Positions 34,632 through 44,045 are shown, numbered from the stretch's first letter. The stretch is 64,000 bases of DNA from DASZTU01 sp035493835 (GCA_035493835.1 DATJHO010000093.1:1-64000), one strand, 5' to 3'. Notes: generated from the letters alone by a model not told the origin. A program made the numbers and translations.

Positions 34632-37233
34632 TGACAATCCTGTCCGGCACAATGATGAGCTTTCTGGGGGGCTTACCCTCCAGCATGCGGGCAACTGGCT
34701 CAAGAGACAAGACCAATTGCTCAATATGTTCGCGCGGCGCACCCAAGGGCAGCTCGATGGTCGCGCGCAGCTTGCCGTTGACCTGCACGGCAACGGTCAC
34801 CGTGTCCTCGACCAGCAGGGCAGGGTCGACCTCGGGCCAGAGCGCGTCGGCAACCAGCCCCTCCTTGCCGAGGGCCACCCAGCAGGTCTCTGCCAAATGC
34901 GGCATCATCGGGGCGGTGACCTGGATCAGGCGCTGAATGCCTTCCCGCAGCGCGGAAAGCCCCTCGGCGGTGGGCGCGGCGGCAACACTCGGCAGGAACC
35001 TGGTGAGCGCGTTGGTCAGCTCATAGATCTGGGCGACGGCACGGTTGAAGCGCAACCCCTCGATCTCCTCGGCCACGTTCCCGGTGGTCCGATGCGCGAT
35101 CTTGCGGATGGCGAGGATTTCGGCCGCGTCCGCGGTTGCAGCGGGGTCGGGTAGGCCGAGCTCAAGTGATTCGGCCACAAGCTTCCAGACGCGCTGCAGG
35201 AAGCGGCTGGCGCCCTCGACGCCGGCCTCGGTCCATTGCACGTCGCGCTCCGGCGGCGAATCGGAGAGCATGAACCAGCGCGCCGTATCGGCGCCGTAGG
35301 TGGCGACGATCTCGTCGGGGTCGACGACGTTTTTCTTCGACTTGCTCATCTTTTCGATGGAGCCGATTTCAACCGCGGCGCCAGTGGAGATGTGCCGAGC
35401 GGTGCGGGCGGTGCCGTTGGTTTCGAACGCTACTTCGGTTGGCGCCAGCCATTCCCCGGCCACGCTCTTATAGGTCTCGTGCGTCACCATCCCCTGGGTG
35501 AAGAGGCCGCGGAACGGCTCCTCCAGCCCGATATGCCCGGTCTTTTTCATGGCGCGGGCAAAGAAGCGCGAATAGAGCAGGTGCAAGATCGCGTGCTCGA
35601 CGCCGCCGATATACTGGTCGACCGGCAGCCATTTGGCGGCGATCGCCGGGTCGGTCGGATTGGCCGCGTTCGGCGCGGTGAAGCGCGCAAAATACCAGGA
35701 CGAGTCGACGAACGTATCCATGGTGTCGGTTTCGCGCGCGGCCGCGCCGCCGCAATTGGGGCAGGCGACGTGCTTCCAGCTCGGATGATGATCGAGCGCG
35801 TTGCCCGGCTTGTCGAGGGGAATGTCGTCCGGCAGTTTTACTGGCAGGTCCTCGACGGGCACGGGGACGGTGCCGCATTCCTCGCAATGGATCACCGGAA
35901 TGGGACAGCCCCAATAGCGCTGGCGGGAAATGCCCCAGTCGCGCAGGCGGTAATTGACTTCCACCTTGCCCTGCGGCCGGCCATCGACCTGTTTGGCGCC
36001 AAAATACTCGGCGATCTTTTTCTTTGCCGCCTCGACCGAAAGGCCGTCGAGGAATTGCGAGTGATAGATCTTGCCCGGGCCGACATAGGCTTCGGTGCCG
36101 ACAACGAAATGGTCGGGCTCGGCCCCCTCGGGCAGCACGACCGGGATGACGGGCAGGGCATATTTCACCGCGAAATCCAGGTCGCGCTGGTCATGGGCAG
36201 GGCAGCCGAAGATGGCGCCGGTGCCGTAGTCCATCAGCACGAAATTGGCGACATAGACCGGCAGTACCTCGCCGTCCTTCACCGGATGTTTCACGTGAAT
36301 CCCGGTGAAGTGGCCAAGCTTTTCGGCCTTTTCCAGCGTCTCGGTGGCGGTGCCCTGGCGGTGGCACTCGGCGATAAACTCGGCGAGCACCGGATCGCTT
36401 GCGGCAAGCTCGCCCGCCAGCGGATGATCCGGCGACAGGGCGATGAAGGACGCGCCGAAGATGGTGTCCGGCCGGGTGGTGAAGACCTCCACCGCCGCCC
36501 CGGTGACCTTCGGCGACGGCACGATTTCGAACAGCAGCCGCATGCCCTCGGACCGGCCGATCCAGTTGCGCTGCATGGTGCGCACCTTTTCCGGCCACTG
36601 GTCGAGTCCATCGAGGGCGTCGAGCAAATCCTCGGCAAAATCCGAAATCTTCAGGAACCATTGCGTCAGTTCGCGCTGCTCGACCACCGCGCCCGAACGC
36701 CAGGCACGCCCATCGATCACCTGCTCGTTGGCGAGCACGGTCATGTCGACCGGGTCCCAATTGACCTTCGACTTCTTGCGGGTCACGAGGCCGGCGGCGA
36801 GGAAATCGAGGAACAGCTTTTGCTGCTGGTTGTAGTAGGCGACATCGCAGGTGGCGAATTCGCGCGTCCAGTCGAAGGAGAGGCCGATCGCCTTCAACTG
36901 CTTCTTCATGTTGGCGATATTGGCGTAGGTCCAGTCGCGGGCCGGCACCTTGTTCTGCATCGCCGCGTTTTCCGCCGGCAAGCCGAACGCGTCCCAGCCC
37001 ATCGGGTGGAGCACATTCTTGCCCCTGGCGCGCATATAGCGGGCCAACACGTCGCCCATGGTGTAATTGCGCACGTGGCCCATATGGATGCGCCCCGAGG
37101 GGTAGGGGAACATCTCAAGCACATAATAAGGGTCGCGCGCATCGTCATCGCGGACGACGAAGGTCTGGCGATCTTCCCAGACCTTTTGCCAATGGGGTTC
37201 TTTTTCGCGCGAGTTATATCGTTCCACGGTCAC
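34618..37233 (-). CDS. leuS: Leucyl-tRNA synthetase
   Basis: An 871-residue class I synthetase. The HIGH motif appears as HMGH at 50-53 in PYPSGRIHMGH and the KMSKS motif as EKMSKSKKNVVDPDE near residue 634. The CPNCGGAAARETDTMDTFVD region is typical of bacterial LeuRS. The start is GTG at 37233, directly preceded by CAGGAACGAGCCCC. A parS-like site lies within it. It is divergent from yggS. Confidence 0.97.
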   Translation of the reverse strand: MTVERYNSREKEPHWQKVWEDRQTFVVRDDDARDPYYVLEMFPYPSGRIHMGHVRNYTMGDVLARYMRARGKNVLHPMGWDAFGLPAENAAMQNKVPARDWTYANIANMKKQLKAIGLSFDWTREFATCDVAYYNQQQKLFLDFLAAGLVTRKKSKVNWDPVDMTVLANEQVIDGRAWRSGAVVEQRELTQWFLKISDFAEDLLDALDGLDQWPEKVRTMQRNWIGRSEGMRLLFEIVPSPKVTGAAVEVFTTRPDTIFGASFIALSPDHPLAGELAASDPVLAEFIAECHRQGTATETLEKAEKLGHFTGIHVKHPVKDGEVLPVYVANFVLMDYGTGAIFGCPAHDQRDLDFAVKYALPVIPVVLPEGAEPDHFVVGTEAYVGPGKIYHSQFLDGLSVEAAKKKIAEYFGAKQVDGRPQGKVEVNYRLRDWGISRQRYWGCPIPVIHCEECGTVPVPVEDLPVKLPDDIPLDKPGNALDHHPSWKHVACPNCGGAAARETDTMDTFVDSSWYFARFTAPNAANPTDPAIAAKWLPVDQYIGGVEHAILHLLYSRFFARAMKKTGHIGLEEPFRGLFTQGMVTHETYKSVAGEWLAPTEVAFETNGTARTARHISTGAAVEIGSIEKMSKSKKNVVDPDEIVATYGADTARWFMLSDSPPERDVQWTEAGVEGASRFLQRVWKLVAESLELGLPDPAATADAAEILAIRKIAHRTTGNVAEEIEGLRFNRAVAQIYELTNALTRFLPSVAAAPTAEGLSALREGIQRLIQVTAPMMPHLAETCWVALGKEGLVADALWPEVDPALLVEDTVTVAVQVNGKLRATIELPLGAPREHIEQLVLSLEPVARMLEGKPPRKLIIVPDRIVNVVV
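36287..36302. promoter_or_regulatory. parS-like site 7
   Basis: TGTTTCACGTGAATCC matches at 14 of 16 positions. It lies inside the leuS coding sequence, 12 kb from the candidate oriC. Confidence 0.65.
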
Positions 37234-37332
37234 GGGGCTCGTTCCTGCTGCGCAATAGATTGCGTTCTTGGGGGTTTTTGGCTACCGGACCATCAGCAGA
37301 AAAGACTTCCGCGGTCAACAGGAACGAGCCCC
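37234..37332. promoter_or_regulatory. leuS-yggS divergent region with duplicated leader
   Basis: Both starts are immediately preceded by the same 14 bases, CAGGAACGAGCCCC, at 37319-37332 for yggS and inverted at 37234-37247 for leuS. The AGGAA probably serves as the Shine-Dalgarno for each. The 71 bases between must hold both promoters. Confidence 0.7.
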
Positions 37333-38031
37333 ATGCCAGCCGAGCCGAGCCTGGAAGGCGAACGCCTCGAGATCATCCGTAGCCGAATCGAGAAGGCTCG
37401 CGGACGGTTTGGCGCGCCCCCCGATGCGGTCCAACTGGTCGCCGTATCGAAAACCTTTCCGGCCGAGGCGATCGAACCGTTCCTTGCCGCCGGGCAGCGC
37501 GTGTTCGGCGAGAACCGCGTGCAGGAGGCCAAGGCCAAGTGGCCGGCGCTGAAGGCGCAATTTCCCGGCGTCGAGTTGCACCTGATCGGACCGCTGCAGA
37601 CCAACAAGGTCAAGGAAGCGGTGGAATTGTTCGATGTGATCGAGACCGTCGACCGGGAAAAGCTCGCTGCGGCGCTGGGTGCCGAAATGGCGCGGAGCGG
37701 CCGGCGGCTCCCGTGCTACGTCGAGGTCAATATCGGGGAGGAGCCGCAGAAAGCCGGCATCCCGCCAGCCGAAGCGGTCGCATTTTCGCATAGCTGCCGT
37801 GAACGGCACGGGCTCGAGATCGTTGGGCTGATGTGTATCCCGCCGGATGGGGTTCCTGCGGGGCCTTATTTTGCGCATTTGGCCACCCTTGCGCGTGAAG
37901 CTGGATTGCCTTTTCTTTCCATGGGCATGAGTGCCGATTTCGAGACCGCGATCGAGATAGGCGCAACCCATGTTCGCGTCGGCTCCGCCTTGTTTGGCAG
38001 TCGTCCTGCCGCAACATTGCCGCAGATCTGA
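37333..38031 (+). CDS. yggS: YggS/PLPBP family PLP-binding protein
   Basis: A 232-residue PLP-homeostasis protein with a single TIM-barrel-like domain. The PLP lysine lies in VQLVAVSKTFPAEAI near residue 38. RVFGENRVQEAKAKWPAL and HLIGPLQTNKVKEAVELFD follow, and LSMGMSADFETAIEIGATHV binds the phosphate. ATG 37333 gives the conventional length; the long open frame upstream is antisense to leuS. Confidence 0.95.
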   Translation: MPAEPSLEGERLEIIRSRIEKARGRFGAPPDAVQLVAVSKTFPAEAIEPFLAAGQRVFGENRVQEAKAKWPALKAQFPGVELHLIGPLQTNKVKEAVELFDVIETVDREKLAAALGAEMARSGRRLPCYVEVNIGEEPQKAGIPPAEAVAFSHSCRERHGLEIVGLMCIPPDGVPAGPYFAHLATLAREAGLPFLSMGMSADFETAIEIGATHVRVGSALFGSRPAATLPQI

Positions 38032-38137
38032 AACTAATGGCGAGACGGTGCCGTTGCTAGGCACACGGTTTAGTGATTGGCCGGGCATGATACCGGGCCG
38101 TAACTCACAACCGGATAAGCATGGGCTGAGGTCAAAC

Positions 38138-38821
38138 ATGAATAAGCGACGCCTGTTTCTTGTCGATGACGACGAGGATCTGCGCAAGACGCTCGTAGAG
38201 CAGCTCGCACATTATCGCGAGTTCGAGATCATCGAGGCGGCAACCGGGACCGAGGCGCTCGCCCTCGTCAACGATGGGCACGTCGACTTGATGCTCCTCG
38301 ATGTCGGGCTGCCCGACATGGATGGGCGCGAGGCGGTGAAAATCCTCCGCCGCGGGGGCTTCAAGAGCCCCATCCTCATGCTCACCGGGCACGACACCGA
38401 TTCGGATGAGATCCTTGGCCTGGAATCGGGCGCCAACGACTATGTGACAAAACCCTTCCGCTTTTCGGTGCTGCTTGCCCGCATCCGTTCGGCGCTGCGC
38501 CAGCACGACCAGAGCGAGGACGTGGTCTTCACCATCGGCCAGTACAGCTTCCAGCCGGCGGCAAAATTGCTGGAAGGGCCGGAGGGCGGCAAGGTGCGGC
38601 TCACCGACAAGGAAACCTCGATCCTCAAATATCTTTATCGGCAGGGACCCAAGACCATCACCCGGGACGTGCTGCTCAAGGAGGTCTGGGGCTACAACAA
38701 CCGCGTCACCACCCACACGCTCGAGACCCACATCTATCGGCTTAGGCAAAAAATCGAGCGGGACCCATCCAATGCGCGGTTGCTCGTTACCGAAGAAGGC
38801 GGGTATCGTCTGGTTCCATAA
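38138..38821 (+). CDS. cenR: OmpR/PhoB-family response regulator, CenR-like
   Basis: A 227-residue two-component regulator. The receiver starts RRLFLVDDDEDLRKTL, with acidic residues at 10-12, the phospho-acceptor Asp55 in LMLLDVGLPDMDG, Thr83 and Lys105. The C-terminal winged helix contains LTDKETSILKYLYRQG and THTLETHIYRLRQKIE. A CenR-like regulator lies near parAB in Caulobacter, and the Brucella homologue controls envelope and cell division; that identity is inferred. No cognate kinase is adjacent. Confidence 0.8.
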   Translation: MNKRRLFLVDDDEDLRKTLVEQLAHYREFEIIEAATGTEALALVNDGHVDLMLLDVGLPDMDGREAVKILRRGGFKSPILMLTGHDTDSDEILGLESGANDYVTKPFRFSVLLARIRSALRQHDQSEDVVFTIGQYSFQPAAKLLEGPEGGKVRLTDKETSILKYLYRQGPKTITRDVLLKEVWGYNNRVTTHTLETHIYRLRQKIERDPSNARLLVTEEGGYRLVP

Positions 38822-38886
38822 GTTGCGCAGGGCCGGGGTGATTTGCTAGGGCCGCCCGACGCGACTATTTCTAGGAACGGGGCGGG

Positions 38887-39339
38887 ATGCAGATCGACGA
38901 TGCGGCAGCCATCCTTGCCGGTGCGGATTTCTTTGAAATCTGCACCGAGGAAGAACGGCGCCTGCTCGCGTTTGCCAGCGAGCGGAAGCGCTTTGCCGAC
39001 GGCAGCGTGCTTGTGACCGGCGACGACATTCCGGCCGGCGCCCATGTGCTGATCTCCGGCCATGTTTCGGTTGCGCGCGATGGCGAGGCCAAACCCTATA
39101 TGCTCTCGCAGCCCGGGTCGATGATCAGCACCATGGCGCTGCTCACCGAGCGGCCGCGAGGGGTCACTGTACGGGCGGTCGGCGCCGTGGAGACGCTGTT
39201 CGTGCCGCGCAATTCGTTCCTCAAGCTGCTCAACGAATCGCCCGAACTGGCGGCCAGGGCGGCCGAGCGCATCCGGGCCGACCTGGTGGGGTTTGTGTCG
39301 GCGCTCTCGCCGATCAAGGGCAGGATCCGCAAGGACTGA
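38887..39339 (+). CDS. Cyclic-nucleotide-binding-domain protein
   Basis: A 150-residue protein with one Crp-type cyclic-nucleotide-binding fold: FFEICTEEERRLLAFASERKR, VLVTGDDIPAGAHVLISGHV and TMALLTERPRGVTVRAV. There is no helix-turn-helix after the cNMP domain, so it is probably not a DNA-binding regulator. Whether it binds cAMP is unclear because the phosphate-binding Arg is in a variant context (ERPRGVT). It follows the response regulator by 65 bases and could share its transcript. Confidence 0.75.
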   Translation: MQIDDAAAILAGADFFEICTEEERRLLAFASERKRFADGSVLVTGDDIPAGAHVLISGHVSVARDGEAKPYMLSQPGSMISTMALLTERPRGVTVRAVGAVETLFVPRNSFLKLLNESPELAARAAERIRADLVGFVSALSPIKGRIRKD

Positions 39340-39421
39340 GGCGGCCGCCCCCCTGCAACATGGCAGCCGGGATTGGCTGCTTTTTCCCGAGCTTCCCGGC
39401 ACATGTGCTGAGCACGCGTAA

Positions 39422-39518
39422 AACGGAGATTCCCGCCTTCGCGGGAATGACGCCGTGGATGTGGTACTGCATTGCCCGCAAAGCCCCGGTCATTCCCGCG
39501 AAGGCGGGAATCTCCGTT
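39422..39518. repeat. Family B repeat doublet: perfect 30-bp inverted pair
   Basis: Bases 39422-39451 (starting AACGGAGATTCCCGCC) and 39489-39518 (ending GGCGGGAATCTCCGTT) are exact reverse complements over 30 bp, with a 37-base spacer. Each arm itself contains the TTCCCGC/GCGGGAA hairpin. The pair lies between convergent genes and may form a bidirectional terminator. Confidence 0.85.
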
Positions 39519-39543
39519 GGGTCAGCATAGCCTCGATCAAGCC

Positions 39544-40356
39544 CTAAGCGTCGGCGAAGCGGACGATCACAGGCACGTGGTCGGAGGGCTTTTCGCTCCA
39601 GCCGCGCGCTGGCCTGATGATCTCGGCGGCGCTGGAATGAGCGGCAATATCCGTGGTCGACCAGATGTGATCGAGCCGGCGGCCGCGATCGGAAGCCTGC
39701 CAGTCCTGCGCCCGATAGCTCCACCACGAATAGAGTTTCTGATCGTGCGGGATGTGCTTGCGCACCAGATCCACCCAGCCGCACCCGCCGGCGAGCAAGC
39801 CGTCCAGCGCCTCGGTTTCGACCGGGGTGTGGCTGACGACGTCGAGCAGCTGCTTGTGGCTCCAGACGTCGTTGGCGTGCGGGGCGATGTTGAAATCGCC
39901 GGCAATGAGGTGGCTCTCCTTGAAGTGCGGTTCCGCGAACCAGGCCTTCAGCTCATCGAGGAAGCCGAGCTTGTGCTTGAATTTGGGGTTGAGCTCGGGG
40001 TCGGGGATGTCGCCGCCCGCAGGGACATAGAAATTGTGCACCGTCAGCGGGCCGCGGCCGAAATCGAGCCGGGCCGAAACGTGCCGGGATTCGGCGATTT
40101 CGACGAACATTCGGCTCGAAACGTCGGTCAGCGGGAAGCGGGAGACGATGGCGACTCCGTGATAGCCCTTCTGGCCGTGCACTGCCTGGTGCGGGTAGCC
40201 GGCCTCGGCGAAGGCTTTGGCCGGGAACTGGTCATTGGTGCATTTGATTTCCTGCAGCATCAGCACATCGGGCGCATACTGCTTGAGGAAATCGAGCACG
40301 AGGCCGAGCCTCAGGCGCACCGAATTGATGTTCCAGGTGGCAAAACTGACGGGCAT
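39544..40356 (-). CDS. xth: Exodeoxyribonuclease III
   Basis: A 270-residue AP endonuclease/3'-5' exonuclease. It starts MPVSFATWNINSVRLRLG; VLMLQEIKCTNDQFP carries the metal-binding Glu, LIAGDFNIAPHANDVW the Asp/Asn pair and KPSDHVPVIVRF the catalytic His. It is the single gene on the minus strand between the repeat doublet and lolA. Confidence 0.95.
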   Translation of the reverse strand: MPVSFATWNINSVRLRLGLVLDFLKQYAPDVLMLQEIKCTNDQFPAKAFAEAGYPHQAVHGQKGYHGVAIVSRFPLTDVSSRMFVEIAESRHVSARLDFGRGPLTVHNFYVPAGGDIPDPELNPKFKHKLGFLDELKAWFAEPHFKESHLIAGDFNIAPHANDVWSHKQLLDVVSHTPVETEALDGLLAGGCGWVDLVRKHIPHDQKLYSWWSYRAQDWQASDRGRRLDHIWSTTDIAAHSSAAEIIRPARGWSEKPSDHVPVIVRFADA

Positions 40357-40421
40357 GGTAAGGGCTTCCGGGTGACGAGCGGGCCCGTTATGGCGGAGCC
40401 CGTTCTCCGGAGCAATGCCTC

Positions 40422-41048
40422 TCAGTCCGGCGCCTTCGACTTCAGGTTGGCGTCGATGTAGAAGAACGATTTCGGAATATCGACGCCCTTCTGCACGTCA
40501 TAGAGCGAGAAGGTCAGCTCTTGCCCGCTCGGCTCGGTCAGAACCCATTGGGCGAGATCCATGGTCGATTTGTCGAAGACCAGCGCCACCTGTACGGTGC
40601 CTTCGATCGAGCTGTCCGAGAGCGTGATGGTGACGTAGCTGTCGGACTGGGTCAGGTCGATGATGTTGGATCGCAGCAGATCGATCTTGTCCGACAGGAA
40701 CTGGCGCAGCGGCACCTGGTTCTGCGGATAGGCGTATTGCGTCTGCGCCTTGCGGTCGATGACGTAAAAGCCGTTGCCGATCGAAATGATCTCCTGGCGG
40801 GAAGGCGGATTGTAGCGGAAGCGGATCTTGTCCGGGCGCTGCAGGAAGAAGGTGCCTTCGATAGTCTGGCCGCTGGTATCGATCTGGATGAAGCGGCCGA
40901 CCATGGTCTGGATCGAGGAATTGTAAGCGCTGATGGCATTGACCAGCGTCTTCTCGTCATCGGTCAGCGGCCGGCTGGCCGCCAGGGCGGGCATTGTACC
41001 AGCCAGCGCCAGGCCGAGCCCGAGCAGCAGGATGTCGCGACGAATCAT
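40422..41048 (-). CDS. lolA: LolA-like outer-membrane lipoprotein carrier
   Basis: A 208-residue periplasmic protein with a signal peptide (MIRRDILLLGLGLALAGTMPALA). The SAYNSSIQTMVGRFIQIDTSG and LQRPDKIRFRYNPPSRQEI segments match LolA/LolA-like proteins that ferry lipoproteins. The twin arginine at residues 3-4 is probably incidental. It follows ftsK, as in many alphaproteobacteria. Confidence in LolA itself is moderate because the family is divergent. Confidence 0.82.
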   Translation of the reverse strand: MIRRDILLLGLGLALAGTMPALAASRPLTDDEKTLVNAISAYNSSIQTMVGRFIQIDTSGQTIEGTFFLQRPDKIRFRYNPPSRQEIISIGNGFYVIDRKAQTQYAYPQNQVPLRQFLSDKIDLLRSNIIDLTQSDSYVTITLSDSSIEGTVQVALVFDKSTMDLAQWVLTEPSGQELTFSLYDVQKGVDIPKSFFYIDANLKSKAPD

Positions 41049-41146
41049 GAAATGGCGTCCGGGGTCGGATGATTGAATTCAGCCTAACCTATTGAGCAAT
41101 TGCGGCAAGAGGTGGAAGGCGAGCTGAACGGATGAGGGTGGTGTGT

Positions 41147-41281
41147 GGGCCCACCCCCACCCTGCTGCCGCTCCCGTCCCCACAAGGGGGAGGGAGATTC
41201 GTGGCACGGCTTGCGAATCCATCGCTCCCTCCCCCTTGTGGGGAGGGTGAGCGCGGCAGCGCCAGGGTGGGGGTGGGCCAA
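41147..41281. repeat. Family C intergenic repeat (copy 4)
   Basis: CCCACCCCCACCCTGCTGCC at the left and GCGCCAGGGTGGGGGTGGGC at the right form the outer arms. CCACAAGGGGGAGGGAG and CTCCCTCCCCCTTGTGG form an exact 17-bp inner inverted pair. The element fills most of the ftsK-lolA gap. Confidence 0.7.
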
Positions 41282-41290
41282 AGGCTCAGC

Positions 41291-43963
41291 CTAATACTGC
41301 TCGCCGCCCACGAGGATTTCGCGCTTGCCGGAATGGTTGGCGGGCGAAATGACGCCTTCCCGCTCCATCCGCTCGATGAGGGACGCCGCCTTGTTGTAGC
41401 CGATGGCGAGGCGTCGCTGGATGTAGGACGTGGACGCCTTCTTGTCGGAGAGGACGATGTTGACGGCCTTGTCGTAGAGTTCGTCGCCCGAGCCGCTGTA
41501 GTCGTCGCCCTGCGGCATCTCGGCCTCGTCGTCCTCGTCGGCGGTGATCGAATCGAGGTAGTCCGGCGCGCCCTGCGATTTCAGGTGCGTGACGATGGCT
41601 TCCACTTCGTTGTCGGAGACGAACGGGCCATGCAGGCGCCGGATGCGACCGCCGCCGGCCATGTAGAGCATGTCGCCATTGCCCAGCAATTGCTCGGCGC
41701 CCTGCTCGCCCAGAATGGTGCGGCTGTCGATCTTGCTGGTCACCTGGAAGGAAATGCGGGTCGGGAAGTTGGCCTTGATCGTGCCGGTGATGACGTCGAC
41801 GGAGGGGCGCTGCGTTGCCATGATCAGGTGGATGCCGGCTGCGCGGGCCATCTGGGCGAGGCGCTGGATGGCGCCTTCGATGTCCTTGCCGGCGACCATC
41901 ATCAGGTCGGCCATTTCGTCGACAATGATGACGATGAAGGGCAGCGGCTCGAGGTTGAACTCCTCGCTCTCGAAGATCGCTTCCCCGGTTTCGCGATCAA
42001 AACCGGTCTGCACCGTGCGGGTGATGACCTCGCCCTTCTTGGCGGCCTCGCTCACGCGCTGGTTAAAACCGTCGATGTTGCGGACGCCGATCTTGCTCAT
42101 CTTGCGATAGCGGTCCTCCATCTCGCGGACCGCCCATTTGAGCGCGACCACGGCTTTGGAGGGATCGGTCACCACCGGCGTCAACAAATGCGGGATGCCG
42201 TCATAGATCGACAGTTCCAGCATTTTGGGATCAATCATGATCAGCCGGCAATCCTCCGGCGTCATCCGGTAGAGGATGGAGAGGATCATGGTGTTGATGC
42301 CCACCGACTTGCCCGAGCCGGTGGTGCCGGCGATGAGCAGGTGTGGCATGCGGGCGAGATCGGCGATGATCGGCTCGCCGCCGATGGTCTTGCCGAGGCA
42401 GATGGGGAGCTTGCCCTTCATCTTCTCGAAATCGGCCGAGGCCAGCATTTCGCGGAGATAAACCGTCTCGCGGCTCTCATTGGGGAGCTCGATGCCAATG
42501 GCGTTACGGCCCGGAACCACGGCCACGCGGGCCGAAATGGCGCTCAGCGAGCGGGCGATGTCGTCGGCCAGCGAAATCACCCGGCTCGATTTGATGCCGG
42601 GCGCCGGCTCAAGTTCGTAGAGCGTGACGACGGGGCCGGGGCGGACATTGATGATGTCGCCCTTGACGCCAAAATCCTCGAGCACGCCCTCGAGCCTGCG
42701 GGCCATCGCCTCGAGCCGCTCGGGGCGGTGCTCGTCGGCAAGGCCCTTGGCCCGGGGTTCGGCAAGAAGGCCGAGGGCGGGCAGCTCGAAGCCGAAATTG
42801 TCGTGGAGCAGCGAAGCCTGCGCTTCGCGGGTTTCCCGCGCGCCGGGGGCCGGGCGCGGGGCCGGGGCCATGACACGCGGTGCCTGCTGGGCCGGAACGG
42901 GCACGATGCGTGGCTCCGGCCGGGGGCTCGGCACGCTTACGCGTGGCGCGGCGGCGGGCGGCGGGGCAGCCTCGAACGCTTCCTCGTCGACAAAATCTCT
43001 TTCGTCGACGAAATTTTGCGGCTCGTCGTCGTCGAAGGGCGGCTCGTCAAAGTCGGCATCGTCGGCCGAGGGGCCAGTCTGGATGTTGATCGGCCGGCGC
43101 TCGACCGCAACTGGCGCCGGCGCGCGGCGAAGTTCCACATGGTCGCGCTCGAGGCTGGGCTCGACCGCATTGTCGCGCCAGGCGGCTTCCTGAGCGAGGT
43201 GTTTTTCGCGCGCCTGGGCCTTGGCCCGGCGGAATGCCGTTTTCGCCGAGAAGGCCATGTGCACCAGCCCGCCGATCGCCACGTCGAAGAAGGCGGAACC
43301 GCGCGGTTCCGGCTCGTCATCGGCGAGCGGCTTCTGTCGGCCGCGGGCGGTCACCGCCGATGGGCCGCGCTTGGCGGCGGCGGCAAGGCTCGCCGATTTG
43401 AGCCCGAAGGCGACCCAAAGCATCGCAAGGGTGGGGGAAAGAAGAACGAGGGCGAACAGCGCCGAGGTGACGCCCTTGGGCTCCTGCCCGCCGCTCACCA
43501 TGGTCGCAAGGTTCTCAAATCCCTGGCCGATAAGGCCGCCGAGCCCGGTGGGCAGCGGCCAGGTCTCGGGGACGGCAACGAAGGCGAGGACCCCGGCCGA
43601 CAGCACACTGGCGACGAGCCAGGCGAGGAAGCGCAGCGGCATCCGTTTCGGCACGCGCCGCCGAATCAGGTGCCAGGCCCAGACCGCCATCGGGGCGATG
43701 GCGACGAAGATCGAGAGCCCGAAGAACTGAAAGCCAAGATCGGCGATCACCGCACCGGGAAAGCCCAGCCAGTTCTGCGGGTGTTTTGGCGTGGCATAGG
43801 AAAGGCTCGGGTCGGTCACCGACCAGGACGACAGCGCCAGCAGCAGCGCGGCGATGAAGACCGCCAGCAGCAGGCCGATGAGCCGCAGCGGGATCTGTAT
43901 ATGGATCGCCGACGCCTGCGCATGCGAATGGTCTTCGATGAGCGGCGAGGAGCGTGTCGGCAT
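41291..43963 (-). CDS. ftsK: DNA translocase FtsK
   Basis: An 890-residue septal DNA pump that resolves chromosome dimers. Hydrophobic helices occupy about 25-185, a Pro/Ala-rich linker runs to about 390, and the motor has Walker A AGTTGSGKSVGIN and Walker B IVIIVDEMADLMMV. The C-terminal gamma domain (YIQRRLAIGYNKAASLIERM) recognises polar sequences. The linker is acidic in places. A CtrA-like box lies about 70 bases upstream of the start. Confidence 0.96.
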   Translation of the reverse strand: MPTRSSPLIEDHSHAQASAIHIQIPLRLIGLLLAVFIAALLLALSSWSVTDPSLSYATPKHPQNWLGFPGAVIADLGFQFFGLSIFVAIAPMAVWAWHLIRRRVPKRMPLRFLAWLVASVLSAGVLAFVAVPETWPLPTGLGGLIGQGFENLATMVSGGQEPKGVTSALFALVLLSPTLAMLWVAFGLKSASLAAAAKRGPSAVTARGRQKPLADDEPEPRGSAFFDVAIGGLVHMAFSAKTAFRRAKAQAREKHLAQEAAWRDNAVEPSLERDHVELRRAPAPVAVERRPINIQTGPSADDADFDEPPFDDDEPQNFVDERDFVDEEAFEAAPPPAAAPRVSVPSPRPEPRIVPVPAQQAPRVMAPAPRPAPGARETREAQASLLHDNFGFELPALGLLAEPRAKGLADEHRPERLEAMARRLEGVLEDFGVKGDIINVRPGPVVTLYELEPAPGIKSSRVISLADDIARSLSAISARVAVVPGRNAIGIELPNESRETVYLREMLASADFEKMKGKLPICLGKTIGGEPIIADLARMPHLLIAGTTGSGKSVGINTMILSILYRMTPEDCRLIMIDPKMLELSIYDGIPHLLTPVVTDPSKAVVALKWAVREMEDRYRKMSKIGVRNIDGFNQRVSEAAKKGEVITRTVQTGFDRETGEAIFESEEFNLEPLPFIVIIVDEMADLMMVAGKDIEGAIQRLAQMARAAGIHLIMATQRPSVDVITGTIKANFPTRISFQVTSKIDSRTILGEQGAEQLLGNGDMLYMAGGGRIRRLHGPFVSDNEVEAIVTHLKSQGAPDYLDSITADEDDEAEMPQGDDYSGSGDELYDKAVNIVLSDKKASTSYIQRRLAIGYNKAASLIERMEREGVISPANHSGKREILVGGEQY

Positions 43964-44030
43964 TGGCGTCTCGGGCTTTGTTGGAAGGTGCGGGCGAGGG
44001 GGCCCTTCAGAGCATGCTACGGGGGCGTGG

Positions 44031-44045
44031 TTAACCTCGTGCTAA
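44031..44045 (-). promoter_or_regulatory. CtrA-like box upstream of ftsK
   Basis: On the minus strand TTAGCACGAGGTTAA is TTAA-N7-TTAA with one mismatch, about 70 bases before the ftsK ATG, which suits cell-cycle control. Confidence 0.55.

Noticed and set aside
35236..37332. The upstream two thirds of a 931-codon frame ending in YggS
   Set aside because: Only the part from 37333 encodes YggS. The rest is antisense to leuS and has no family features.
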